From contig JAQGEQ010000305.1 of NCBI GenBank assembly GCA_034620365.1, positions 901,745-965,744 on the forward strand: a DNA stretch of 64,000 nucleotides, in the 5' to 3' direction. This document shows, in pieces, positions 24,001-38,300 of this stretch (its first letter is position 1; each line of letters starts with the position of its first letter). This DNA is from Pegea sp. RAD2-039. Lineage: Eukaryota; Chordata; Thaliacea; Salpida; Salpidae. Made by a program: the position numbers and the translations under genes. A model generated the notes under the pieces. The model did not search any database. It had not been told where the DNA came from and was given only the letters and a program-made list of their open reading frames with translations.

Positions 24001-24589
24001 TGGTTGTCATGACACTCACGTGTTTCTATGCACGGATTTGTTTCCGGTTTCATCTTCCAATGTCCGTTGGCAACACACAGCAGTTCATACGCCCCCTGGT
24101 GGTGGTTACAGTAGAAGAAGATGCGCTCATTCAAGCGGAACCGCCTCCGCTTCCTCACTTCCGGTACTCGATGAAGCGAATATTTATTACCCGGATCATT
24201 ACAATGCATTCCATTTGCTAAAAGCAACCAATCAGAAATCGCTCTAAAAGATGACGTCATCGCTCACGGCGTCCACATGACGACTTGCGGCAGCAACGGT
24301 ACCCGATCGCGCTCTCCGCGTCCTCCACACAGATCTTGTTGCTAGCACAAACCGCGCGACTACAAACCGATTCGTTCCGGGTCGTTGGCGCCGCTGATGA
24401 CGTCATCTCCGGTAACGATGTAACGTTCAGTGACAGCGATTGTGACGTCATTGATTGATCGGGTGCTGTTGTGACATTAAAAGTAAGAAAAGCGCTTGTG
24501 CGTCCTGTGGATGACGTCATAGTTGGTTGGTTATGCTTGAGTGATTTTGAAAAGTTACCAAGCAGGAAGACGAAGAGAAGGATTTTCAT
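21030..24589 (-). CDS. Receptor tyrosine phosphatase with Sushi domain, 17 exons, 871 aa
   Basis: Exons (high to low): 24589-24268, 24217-24020, 23977-23771, 23718-23612, 23559-23463, 23349-23234, 23179-23081, 23027-22887, 22836-22691, 22642-22507, 22459-22289, 22238-22065, 22011-21886, 21849-21706, 21654-21515, 21376-21202, 21146-21030. There is a signal peptide ([11 protein letters not shown]), a Ser/Thr-rich and Cys-rich N-terminus, and one CCP/Sushi module (about residues 108-173, CNDPG ... NGHWK ... C). A transmembrane helix follows ([20 protein letters not shown]), then two phosphatase domains. D1 keeps KNRYNNI, the WPD loop (YTEWPDHG) and the P-loop [10 protein letters not shown], which an intron splits after the Cys codon. 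D2 reads [13 protein letters not shown] with Asp replacing the catalytic Cys, as in the PTPRG/PTPRZ group, so D2 should be inactive. The short ectodomain lacks the carbonic-anhydrase and fibronectin modules of PTPRG/Z. Ligand unknown. Confidence 0.88.
23357..23415. repeat. Short tandem repeat around CACGTCATC
   Basis: Four ~15 bp units (AAACACGTCATCAG type, the last CACGTGATCAG) in an intron of the receptor phosphatase. The units contain the half-site ACGTCA and may derive from the dispersed TGACGTCA motif. Confidence 0.7.
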
Positions 24590-24776
24590 TGGTTGAAATC
24601 AAATCATGCAAAATTGTAACAAAAATTAAAAATAAAATTTAAAAAAAATTTCTGAAATAAATAAATTGGGAAATTTAGTTTTAAGAAGAAAGAAGAAAAC
24701 GAAATTTGAAATCGAAAATAAATCTGCTAGTTTATAAGAATGTTCTGTAAGATGGTTGTGACGTCATTGAAGTTTA

Positions 24777-25321
24777 TCAGGCTTTGATGACGTCATTGTT
24801 GGTGATTAGATCGCGATATGTTTGTTTGTAAGAATCAAGTTTTGATTCCAATTCACAGATTCGACACGAAATATTTGCAGCTGAAAATATGTTGATGAGT
24901 TTGTAGCAGATGAAATGTAACCCACCTTCTATAAAACATTTCTTAGCTTCGTAAAGGTTGCCAGGCAACAAAATACCGAATGAAAAGATCGGGTCACTTT
25001 TTGATAACTTTTCAGAAGTTAGTTGAGAACCAAAAGGTTCAAATTTCAGTGTTTCATTTTCATTTCTTAAAATATTTCAAATATTTCGATTACATCATAA
25101 GTTAATATCAAAATCACCAACTTGATATCAACTTTAAAAGATGCTGAAGTCTCTACAGGATAAGATGTTGTTGATAATCTTTCTTTACCGATGATAATCC
25201 GTGATTTAGCAAGATTAAATCTTCCTTCTCGAAGAGTTTCTTCTAATTTCTTTTTATTTTCATCAATTTCATTCACAAATTTTAACATTTCAACACAAAC
25301 ACTATCTAATGGTGACGTCAT
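24777..25321 (-). CDS. CCDC115: CCDC115-like V-ATPase assembly factor, 147 aa
   Basis: Exons 25321-25122, 25065-24926 and 24880-24777 close in phase. The N-terminal helix has an EGRFNLAKSR segment, matching the family's EGWLSLAKAR. The core DPIFSFGILLPGNLYEAKKC matches DPLNWFGILVPHSLRQAQ in vertebrate CCDC115. A final coiled-coil segment starts ANISCRICELESKLDSYK. CCDC115 is the animal counterpart of yeast Vma22, an ER-associated chaperone for V-ATPase Vo assembly; that function is inferred. Human CCDC115 is 180 aa, so this is somewhat short in the linker. The first intron uses a weak GTTGGT donor. The start codon lies inside a TGACGTCA palindrome. It is on the same strand as, and just downstream of, PDCL. 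Confidence 0.8.
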
Positions 25322-25458
25322 AACGCTGCGAAAGAAATTTTATGAATGAAACAAACAAACAACAAAAAATATTCAAAATGATCAAAAGTTAGCTAGCTAA
25401 AACTCGGATAAATATTTCAAGATACGAAAAAGGGAGAAATTTAATTGTTCAGAGAATT

Positions 25459-26315
25459 TCACAACGACTTGTTGCTGCTGGTTGGTAGTAAGCTGTAGCT
25501 TATTAGGAATGCTTCAACATCATTTGCATAAAAGTCTTCACCCAAAACATCTGATACACGAACGAAATTACCAACAACCTCATTATTTTTATAAACAAGA
25601 ATAGCAGGTAGGGCTTGGTTTTGAAAATTCAGAGATAATTTGGCTTCTTTGGCGTCAATTTTACAAAATTTCACTTGTTCGTAATTCTCAGCTAAAATCT
25701 GTACATAAAAGTGTTTAGAAACCATCAAAAAAAAAGGTTGTCATGGTTACCAACCTGTAAACAACCATTCATCGCGATACAAGCTGAAACATTTTCATCA
25801 TATATATGAATGATAATTGAAACTAATTTGTCTTCATTTTCAATTTCTTCAACATAATTTCCGGAATTAAGTTCCAGAACCTGAAGATGAAGAAATCTTC
25901 AAATCTTGAATCTCTAAAAATCAATTACTTTTCCAAAAGCAGCTGACTTGACAGCTAACTTTGACTGAATTTCCAACATTCTTCTTCTGCTGTACTCTTG
26001 CAGGAATTTATCATCTTCTTCATCAAGCTCAAGATCTTTATCTTCATCGAGATCAGGATTAAATGTGTGCAACATTTGATGAATTTTTTCCTTTTTTTCT
26101 CTATTTTCTCTTATCTTCTTTTCATATTCATCCTGTTTATACATCTTCCAATCTTCAATAACTCCTTTGGGTCCAGTATTATGATCATTTAGTTGAGTAG
26201 GTGGACCCTGATTCAGTGGTTCTTCATTCTCATCTTGATCTTCTTCTTCAGAGGAAGAACAATAATTTTCAACTTTTTCTCCTAAAAGTTTATCATCGAT
26301 AGACAACATCGCCAT
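25459..26315 (-). CDS. PDCL: Phosducin-like protein 1, 250 aa
   Basis: Three exons, 26315-25929, 25880-25755 and 25698-25459. It opens with SIDDKLLGEKVENYCSSSEE (PhLP1: LDDKLLGEKLQYYYSSSED). An acidic region and NTGPKGVIEDWKMYKQ follow, then EEDDKFLQEYSRRRMLEIQ. The thioredoxin-like half has SIIIHIYDE, AMNGC, VKFCKIDAKEA, LPAILVYKNNEVVGNFVRV and FLISYSLLP. PhLP1 is a co-chaperone with CCT for G-protein beta-gamma assembly in the cytosol; that role is inferred. Human PDCL has 301 residues; the linker and C-terminal tail are shorter here. Intron 2 uses a GTTGGT donor. Confidence 0.93.
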
Positions 26316-28149
26316 TTTCGAAGCTCAAGTTAAATATCTGAAACAAAATTTGAAAACAATAATTTTTAGAGTAAAAAAATATAAAAAATTTATATAAAAA
26401 TATAAAAAAAGATGACTTTTTCAATTTGTACTCATTTCAAAGTTCTAGAAAAATCTAAATTAAATCTTATAAAAGTTATCTTTAAAATTTGATGGAATTT
26501 AAATAATTATAACTCACATCAAAGATAAAAACAAAATAAATATATTTTTGAAGTTTAAAACATAATAATTATAATTATGGCTTCAGCTGAGAACCACTTG
26601 GATGTGGTTCAGAAAAGTTGTCAAAAACAAAATGATGTTCAAAAGAACTAGAAAAGTTTTTAGAAAAATATAAATTTAATTTCAAATTTTATAAACCATT
26701 AATTGAAAGAAAATGTTATCAAGATTAAGCAAAGATAAAAACCAAATCATAAAATTAAACTTGAAATAATCAATATTTAGATTAATATGTTGAACAAGAA
26801 CCTCAGATTCAAATGAAGAATAAAATCAAAGATCTTTAAAATCTGTTTTTAAATATCAATTTTATTTCATCAAAACTTTATTTAATATTTCAAATTTGTA
26901 TCAGAATTTGTTTTTTTCAATTTGGAAACATTTCATTTTTATCAAATGATATTTGCTAACAGCAAAGTTTATACAAAAACATCAGTTTGTTTAGAGACAT
27001 AAATGAATGATTTTCTTGGGACTCTGGAAATACTTTGATCTTTTTTGGAAATGATCCTTAAAGACATACAACAATTTGATCCAAAAAAATTGATACAAAG
27101 GTAAAATGAGTTTTAATTTATTTCTATATTTTTGACAACAGCTGAAAACCATTTTAAAGTTTTTCAATGGTAAAAAATTCCATTAAACATAAGATAAACT
27201 TTCAAGAAATACTTTTAATCAAATATAAACCAAAGCTGATAAAGATATCACCAAATATTTGGACTTTGAAGGTAAATAAATACAATCTCGAATTGATTTA
27301 GTCCTACTAATAACATTAACTAATTGATATAATTGATTAAATTGTAATCTAACAATTCTAAACTTAAAATTTTAACAAAACCGAATAGATAAATATTTTT
27401 AATTTTCAGAAACTGACTTTTATTTTGATATACAAAACACTAAACAAACAAAATAAATAATATCTAAAACTATAATAAAATTCGGATAAATTAATTACAT
27501 CAATTAAAACGACAAATGCAAAAATTTAAAAAGAAGTTTAAAGAAAAAGATCACATAATGAAGTGTAGAAAACGACATGATTGAACAGAATGTCGTTGAT
27601 TACCATTTTACTGAATACCAACTTATGTTAATGGTTATTTAAGGGAATCCCCAAAACTCACTCTAACAAAAGAATTTTTTTTAATATTTAATGTTGTCAA
27701 GTATTAATGTTTACTTTAAAACGAATGACTCTTTATTATGAATTTTTTTATCTTATAAAAACCAGTAGTTTATTGTACATTTACAGAGGTATTGAAGTTA
27801 TCAAGAAGATATATATTACTTTAAAATTACATATGCTATAAGTTTTCATAAAAACTTTTGTAATTCATCAAAATCTTTAGGAGAGTTAGCTGATAGAGAA
27901 TCTTTAGTTAGATATTTTTTGCTAACCAAAGTAACCTAGTAGTTGAACTTGTTGAGAAGTAAGAACTTGAATCAGAAAGATTTAGTCCAACATTAACTAC
28001 AAATCATGCTTTGTGCTGAATACAGAGTCGTACAAACTAAATCAGTCAGTCAAGTTTTTTTAATTACGTCTCACACTATAAAACAGAATTGCTTTTAAAA
28101 TACTATTGATTAAGTAAAAAACTATTATTACTTAATTGCTAAAATTATT
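26316..28149. other. AT-rich intergenic region
   Basis: Upstream of PDCL. Stops in all frames. No RNA gene, array or transposon recognised. Confidence 0.5.
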
Positions 28150-28540
28150 ATTAGTTTTTAGGCGACACCCATACTCAATAGATCTTCAAAGATTTTTTAG
28201 AAGAAAGATTGGGCGACCGGTCAAGTCGATTGGCTGCTAATACATACTTTGGGTTTGAATTCCACCTCGTAATCGAAAGGATACCGCGTGGAATGTACCT
28301 TCTTAACGAATAGCAAGTCCTACTAACTTGTGGCTACTTCTAAAATGTCAAGGGTGAAAAGCCCTGGCAAAATATCTAGATAGAAACTCTTTGCATCTTA
28401 AAAGATGAATCTTAATAGAAAGGCAGTTCACCTAAGACCTAAAAAGTCTAAAATAAAAACTACAACCCGTTGACAGCAAGGTCACTGTCCCAGTTGTTTG
28501 CTAGTTGCCGTGTTACCGGCAATAATATCTAAAAACTAAA
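28150..28540 (+). mobile_element. SINE-like element with tRNA-like head
   Basis: Noticeably GC-richer than its surroundings. From about 28211 it shows a Pol III-like arrangement: CCGGTCAAGTCGATTGG (A-box-like) and, about 35 nt later, GGGTTTGAATTCCAC (B box). The downstream body includes GTGAAAAGCCCTGGC and ends near TGCCGTGTTACCGGCA, a short inverted repeat. It is a different family from the tRNA-Val SINE at 4.8 kb. Coding ability is nil. Confidence 0.55.
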
Positions 28541-28544
28541 CACT

Positions 28545-30978
28545 GAGTGTTTGGGTAAACAGTAACCTTCACCTCAATCAAATTATGTGTATATATGAAG
28601 AAAGTATGCGCGGGCAAAGAGAGATTTCAATTTGATTCTGTCAACTGATTCGGCTCACAAGGCTCATGAAAAAAGTTGTTCTACAGATCTCTATATTTTT
28701 CATTTCTCTTCATGTTTACTCACCCTGATTTTATTTCACAAAAATAAGCCTGATCCGTTGTACAACACTTACTCGTCTATAGTCAAAACCATATTCATTT
28801 TTATGAAAAAAAGAAGATAGTTGCTGATGTTATCTAAAGTATAAATAAAACTAAATAACGATTCGCAAAAGAGTCTATTATTTTGCATAAGAACATGGTA
28901 CTAAACGAAAGTAATAGATTAGAGCTACAACTTGGATGAAGCTTTAGAGACTTTATTCTTTTTCTAAGTTTCCGTGGTTAAATATTCTAATAAAAGAAAT
29001 TCTTCAAATAGTTTCAAAGATATTTATAAAGATAAATTATTTTCTAAACATGTCTTAAAATTGAGAGTATAAATTTATTAATATTGAGTTTTAAGCTGAT
29101 AATACTGCTCAGACTATAGGCCTATGATTTTAGTTAATCAAATAGTGAAAGTTTATTTAAATATTTATTAATAATATTTTTAAATAAAATACCGAGAAAT
29201 TTAAGTTTGTTAGCAGAAGCTCATAAAATATAAATTTTTATTTCTATATATAAACATTAAAAGATTTTATCATATCTTTATTATTGTTATAAACATTTTT
29301 TTTAACTTAGTTATAGCTCAGTTTTTCAATATTAAAAATAGCTTAGAGCTTTTTGAACTATATGTAAGTAAGCTTCTTTTCAAATGCTTTATTCTATTTT
29401 GATAGGATTGCAAAATACTTGAGTCACTATTAGATGAAATAAGGATTCTATATATTCACAAAAGTATTTATTCATTTGAAATCTTTTTTGAAATTCTGTT
29501 GAGGTATGTTGAGGTACTACTCTAAAAAGTAATTAAAATGTTTGATGAAGACTATTACAAGAAATGTTTTAGTAATTATTTGGTTTTATTTATTTTACAT
29601 TAAAGTTGATTAAAAGTTATAAAAATATGTTTTGCCACATTCCAATGTACATGTTTTTTGTTTTTTTTAATTTGTTTTGAAAAAAAATTTGCATAATAGT
29701 CAAAAAGTTTTTTTTAGTTCTTGATAATACTTCTTTTATATAAATATATTCTAAAGTCTTGTATCACCTTTTAAGAATTTTTTTTATTTTGTAAATCTTC
29801 GAAAATAGCCTTTACTACTTTCATTGTTGATTTTAGCATACTTCAGGTTCAAAATCAAATACGCCATAACTGTTAGGAATTTTTTATGACACTTCTGTGT
29901 TCATTCAACCATGAAATACCTAAGTACACAGAATAATTTTAACTGAAAGCTTATTATGTTTCAGAATTTGTAAGTAGAGTAGAAAATGTAGAGACGTGAC
30001 CAAGTTGTTTATTCTTCTTCATTTTATCTTTAGGTTTAGTAAAGCCTTATCACTCTATTTTTCATTTTGTTTTTGTTGTGTTCTAATTAGTTCAGATTCT
30101 ATTTTTGAAATTAACTCTTGTGAGTTTAAAGTAACTTTTGGCGCTAAAATTATTTTGACTGAAAATTATGTAAATTTGAAGTATATTTTATTTTAGTAAA
30201 CAACTTTTTATCCAATAACAAATCTTCAAGTATCTTCTGTATTTTCAAATCTTCCACAAATTTGAATTTGTAAAACAAACTTATCCACCTTTTAATCTCT
30301 GGTATAATTTCTGATAGCATCAGTTCTTCATTAACAAAAAGTAATATTTCTGGTTATTTGTTTATCTATACGTTATTTTTATTATGCAACTAATCTACAA
30401 ATTTCTCACAACTTTTTAGTAAACTTCTTTCTTGTTCTTCTACTTTAGAGATCTAAATTTTAGTGAAACTGGTTTTTTAAGTGCTTTTTCTCAATCTATA
30501 CTAGAACTTTTTTAATTGACAACTTTCCTTTAATTTTTTTCTATTATTTCTGCAATCTTGTAAATATTTTTAAAAGTTTTAAATTAAAGTATTACTCGAT
30601 AAATATATTTTGTTCTTGTTTATTATTTGTTCATCAAGCATGGTAGTGTAAATATATGTTCTACCAATTGTGAGTTAGTTAAATACATATTTTAATCATC
30701 TTACAATTAATTTTTTGCTTGTATAATTTTATATAGTACAAGTAAATGTCTAGTTTTCTTATTTTATTATTTGTTTGCTTCAATGACTTTTCTTTACAAG
30801 GATTTAACCAAAAGAATTTATATAACTTTTTTAATTATCAAATTAAACCATGAAATATTTGATAAAAAAAGATTTATTTGCAGCGATTTTATAATCCTGA
30901 AATTTTTCTGCTTAATTTTTTCTGCTTAATTTTTTCTTCTTTTCTTAATAATTAATAATTCTGATTAATGAGATTTGA
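28545..30978. other. AT-rich intergenic region upstream of KIBRA
   Basis: No recognisable gene; short open frames (28632-28820, 29996-30196) have no family resemblance and unfavourable composition. It should include the KIBRA promoter, which I cannot delimit. Confidence 0.5.
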
Positions 30979-33979
<3,001 letters not shown>

Positions 33980-34545
33980 AAGGCGATGATGACGTCATCA
34001 GCGCGTTGATGCAGTTCCAATTGTTACCTCAGTACGGGGAGTCTCGTTTTTCTATTTTGCCGGCAGTAGGTTGCCATGACAACGACAAGTTGATGACAAC
34101 AAGGTCGTATGTCAACATCGAAAATTGTGAAGCTGATAAGATGATCATTTAAGGTGTTTCTTGCCGCAAATTGTTTATCAACATTCCCGCGTTTAACACT
34201 CGCGAAACACAAGTCTGTTGAGAAGCGAATAAATGAAAAACTCCACTTTGGTTTCGTGACTTTTTTTGATGTTAATTTATTTTTGTACATCACTTAGTTA
34301 AAATGTCGTTGTTTATACAAACAAGAAAAAAATATAAAGCAATTTGTGGCAAAATACTGGACAAGATAAATCCATCAGACACTGAATGGTGTGTAATCGA
34401 GTGCATGTGACGTCATCAGATCGATAAAAATGATCAGCAAAAAAGTTGATGAGCGAAATATAAGCAGCTACTTTAAGGTGTTAGTAAAAAGACTGCAGAA
34501 AAGTATGATTTAAAAAAAAAGATAAAAAAGCAAAAAAAGATGACG

Positions 34546-35379
34546 TCATCGCGACGATCCGACGTTCAAATCTTTGATCACATCACCTTCATCATCATGA
34601 TCAACTACATTCGTAGTAAATCTTCCCGATCCTCGTTTACTCCCAGATCGTCCACTAGATGTCGCCACACTGTTAGCTGGTCGAACTGTAATGACCAGGT
34701 TTGAACTATTGGCCACCATCATGTCAGTGACCTGGTCCAAGGACTTGCCGGCCACTTCGATTCCATTAACTTCAAGGATTTCATCATCAACAGCGAGTAA
34801 TCCCGTCATCTCTGCAAGTCCTCCAGGAATCAATCGATGAATAGAGATGCCAGGTACTCGTTCAGTCTGAGTATTAGTCACTTGTAAGCGGACACCTTCC
34901 CGGATGTAGAATCCTAGCAGTCGATTTCCTCCAGGATTATGGAGTCGGACTCTTCGGTGATTTTCTGGGATGGTATCAACATCAATGATTGCTGCGACGG
35001 GACGAAAGTCCGCTGGAAGACTTATTGTCGGGATCTTCTTCTTCCCTTTTCTTCTAGAAGATCCATATCCATTACTAACAATGTAGTTATCTTTGTGGTG
35101 GATGAAAATCTTCATTAGACTTTGTAAAGAGCAAGTCTTCTTCGCTTTGTTGAAGTTGTCATCATTATTGATGGGTAACAAGTCCCCATTTGTAGGATCT
35201 GTATATGTAAGAACAATTTCTGTGGCTTCCAACTTATGAAGTGATGTAATTTTGTGGAGAAAGCTTTCAAAATTATCTTTTTCAACGTGAATTGCAAAAC
35301 GTCGAAATTCTGCCATAAATTTACTTTTCACTGAAAGTAAACCTCGATAAACGGATGACCTCATGCTACTTGCTTTCAT
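34546..35379 (-). CDS. PARD6: PAR6 polarity protein, single exon, 277 aa
   Basis: An N-terminal PB1 domain (about residues 23-95, EFRRFAIHVEKDNFESF ... DLLPINNDDNFNKA) contacts aPKC. The semi-CRIB ISLPADFRPVAAIIDVD and RRVRLH (about 118-145) binds Cdc42. A PDZ domain follows (GFYIREGV, VPGISIHRLIPGGLAE, LLAVDDEILEVNGIEVAGKS, VTDMMVANSSNLVITVRPAN). The order and spacing match animal PAR6, with a short C-terminal tail. PAR6 scaffolds the PAR3-aPKC complex at the cell cortex. The ATG at 35379 is the first in frame; a second possible start lies at Met22 immediately before the PB1 domain. No intron interrupts the coding region, unlike vertebrate PARD6 genes. A minus-strand AATAAA at 34276-34281 fits its 3' end. 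Confidence 0.95.
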   Translation of the reverse strand: MKASSMRSSVYRGLLSVKSKFMAEFRRFAIHVEKDNFESFLHKITSLHKLEATEIVLTYTDPTNGDLLPINNDDNFNKAKKTCSLQSLMKIFIHHKDNYIVSNGYGSSRRKGKKKIPTISLPADFRPVAAIIDVDTIPENHRRVRLHNPGGNRLLGFYIREGVRLQVTNTQTERVPGISIHRLIPGGLAEMTGLLAVDDEILEVNGIEVAGKSLDQVTDMMVANSSNLVITVRPANSVATSSGRSGSKRGSGRFTTNVVDHDDEGDVIKDLNVGSSR

Positions 35380-38300
35380 TTTAAGAAATAATTTAAAGTC
35401 TAAATGAAAATATAATTACTGAAATTGAATTTTATCATTGAAAATATTGATAATTACAAAATTCCATATTTTACTGTAAGATTGATTTCAAAAGTTCTAA
35501 AATGTCTAAATACTTTTATTTATTTTTACATTATTATAGACCATCTGATAGACAGTTGTTTAAATTAGATGTTAAATTTTTGTTTAAACAGCATTCTTTA
35601 ATCTGATTGAAAAGAGAGATCAAAAGCATATCTAAAAAAGCTGACTTTGAATATTATGTTTTGTATCTTAACTATGCAAAATTGCAAGCTTAAAATTTTT
35701 TTCATCTGAAATTATATGAACAAAACTAATAAATGAGCTTTCATATAAAATATAAATTACAAAAAAAATAAGGAAGAAAAACAATAGATTTAAAAGTAAC
35801 TATAAAATATTAATTATTAAAAATTCCTTTTTCCTGAAAAGCATTTAAATAAATAAGTTTGATTGAGTTTAAAATAAAACTACTTTTTTTCATTTGAGTT
35901 AATCAAGTTAACACTTTCTTCTTTATCAAAATTAATCATAGAAATGAAATGTCATTAAAAATACTACAAATAATAAAATAGGTCAATAAGTTAAGAAGCA
36001 GGAAGTGATCAGAGTCTAATTGATATCAACAACTTTAATAGAAAGCAATTAATTTGTAATATATTATCTAATTATTACAAGTTCAATAGTAAAAATGACA
36101 AATTGAGCTTTTTCGCAATTAATAGAAGAATTTGAAGAAAAAGCAGAACAATACTCAAAATTAGGTTTGAAAATGCTGAAAGAACTTTATTAAAATCTAT
36201 AAATTAACAAAAAAACAAATTTTTAAAGTATTTAAACTTGCAAAATTACCTTTGTTATGTTTGAAAGTCTGTACTGAGAGAAAAAATGAAAATATTTTTC
36301 AAAACGAATAAAACTCATAACATTTTTAACAGATAATAATAATTCAATATTTTAGAAATTGAAAGTTTATAAATAAAATATTATATAAAAAATCAATAAT
36401 TCTTTTATTACATTTCAATTTTAAAATTTTTAACTGCTTCATTGGCTAAGTAATTTGTTATAATAAATTTCTGGAATTTTTCCTTGTATTTTTATTGTTC
36501 AAAAAGAAAGAATTTGCATATGTTCAAAGCTCAGTATTCATAAAGTTACTTTTATTTTATGCACAAAATTAACAACCATCAAAGATTACATTCGTAATGT
36601 GAAAATGATTATTATTGTTTACTTTTTTGCAACAAATCTATTTTTATTATTTTTCGTTTATTTAGCCTCTTTTATCTCTGAATAAAAAATTTACATGCGA
36701 AAAAAGTTGACAAACCAGTTTGAAGTTATAAAGTAATCAGATAAATACGATTTTTCTCTGTGCTACATTAAGTTTTGACCGCAAAAAGAAAAATTATTCA
36801 AAACTAAATAAGAAGCCTAAAATACAGTCATGACAATGTTGTGGTTGTCGGTTCTAACATTTAATCTATAAATTTCGTAGGGTGTAGTTACATAATGATA
36901 TAATTGTCAAAGAAAGAAAAATAGTTTTGTGTCAATCATTTTTATTATAAATAGTCGAGTCTGCAAAAGTGTTTTTTGTGTTATCAAGAAACTATTTCAA
37001 AGTCAAATTTCTAACAGCAGTTTGCTGGTGAAACATTTATTTCGTAATTTATGGGAAGGATAAACCAAAAAAGTCCAATTAAAGTTTACTTATTAAAAAG
37101 TAGATATATTTTGTGTTATGACTGTTTATAGAGAATTTAAAGCGTCATTTATTTAGTAAGTAATTAAATGTCACTAACTACAATATAAATCTATCGGAAA
37201 CTTTTGTGACAAGCGAAAAAATTCAGACTTTTGATAATAAGATTCAAATATTGAAGAAAATATTTATGATTCAATATGTTTCAGTAAGCTTTGATTTAAA
37301 CAGATGAAATGTCGAACAAATGAATTGAAAATATCAAATTAGACTATTTCACTACAAGATTTATAATGCACAATAAAAGCTAGTTTCATTATTGATTTTA
37401 CCATTTATAATTAAAGCCAACGCTTGCAAGCCAAAAAAGGCAAGAACATGTTCATGTGCTTTAAAGCTTTATTTAGAAAGTGGGAGAAAAGACATTGAAT
37501 TAAAGACCAATAAGCAGAAGTATTTCTGATCTACAAAATAATTTTTAGTTTAAGCTTTGCTATAAATCATATTGGTGCTAACGTTGTTAAAAAAGCGTTT
37601 AGATTATTGGGTAATATTTTATTCATTTTTCTGCATTTGACCATCAATTTATTTTTGAAAATTATCTGAAACTACTTTTTTGTTGCTTGATTTATTTTCA
37701 ATACAAATGATAATTATAGAGAGACTTATAAAAATGTAAAAGGCTAATCACAACTGTAAACAACGACAAGCAATTTAACGGTCAGCTACAGAATGATTTA
37801 GTGGATATGCAAAACGCTCAAACCAAACTTAAAACACATTTACATATGCGGTAAAATATTTTGCTGTGATATAATTCAAATATACCACAACAATGTAAAA
37901 TCAACATATCAATTATTAATAAGCTCTTCATTAAACTAAATATAAAACATAGTATAAAGTTTAATTACGACAGCCTTATTAAACTCTTTTCCTATATATC
38001 TATAAATATATGTATTCTTTAGATAAAACTTGATTACAAGTTATACTAAACTTGTATCTGTGTAGTTATATGTTGCTGAAAATTGTATAATATATTCAGT
38101 TAGCAAAAAGTTAAATGTAATTTGTGGATTAATCTGAAAATTTCTGAGGATATTTATTAAAATTACCAAAAAATTTATTTAAATAGATTCTATGCATATT
38201 TTGTAGAAAGTTTTTAGGTTTGACTTCCAATTGTTATCATGTATAAAACTATTAGTTTTTTAAAACTTAGAATTTGCGCTGACTATTATTAACAGTTTAA

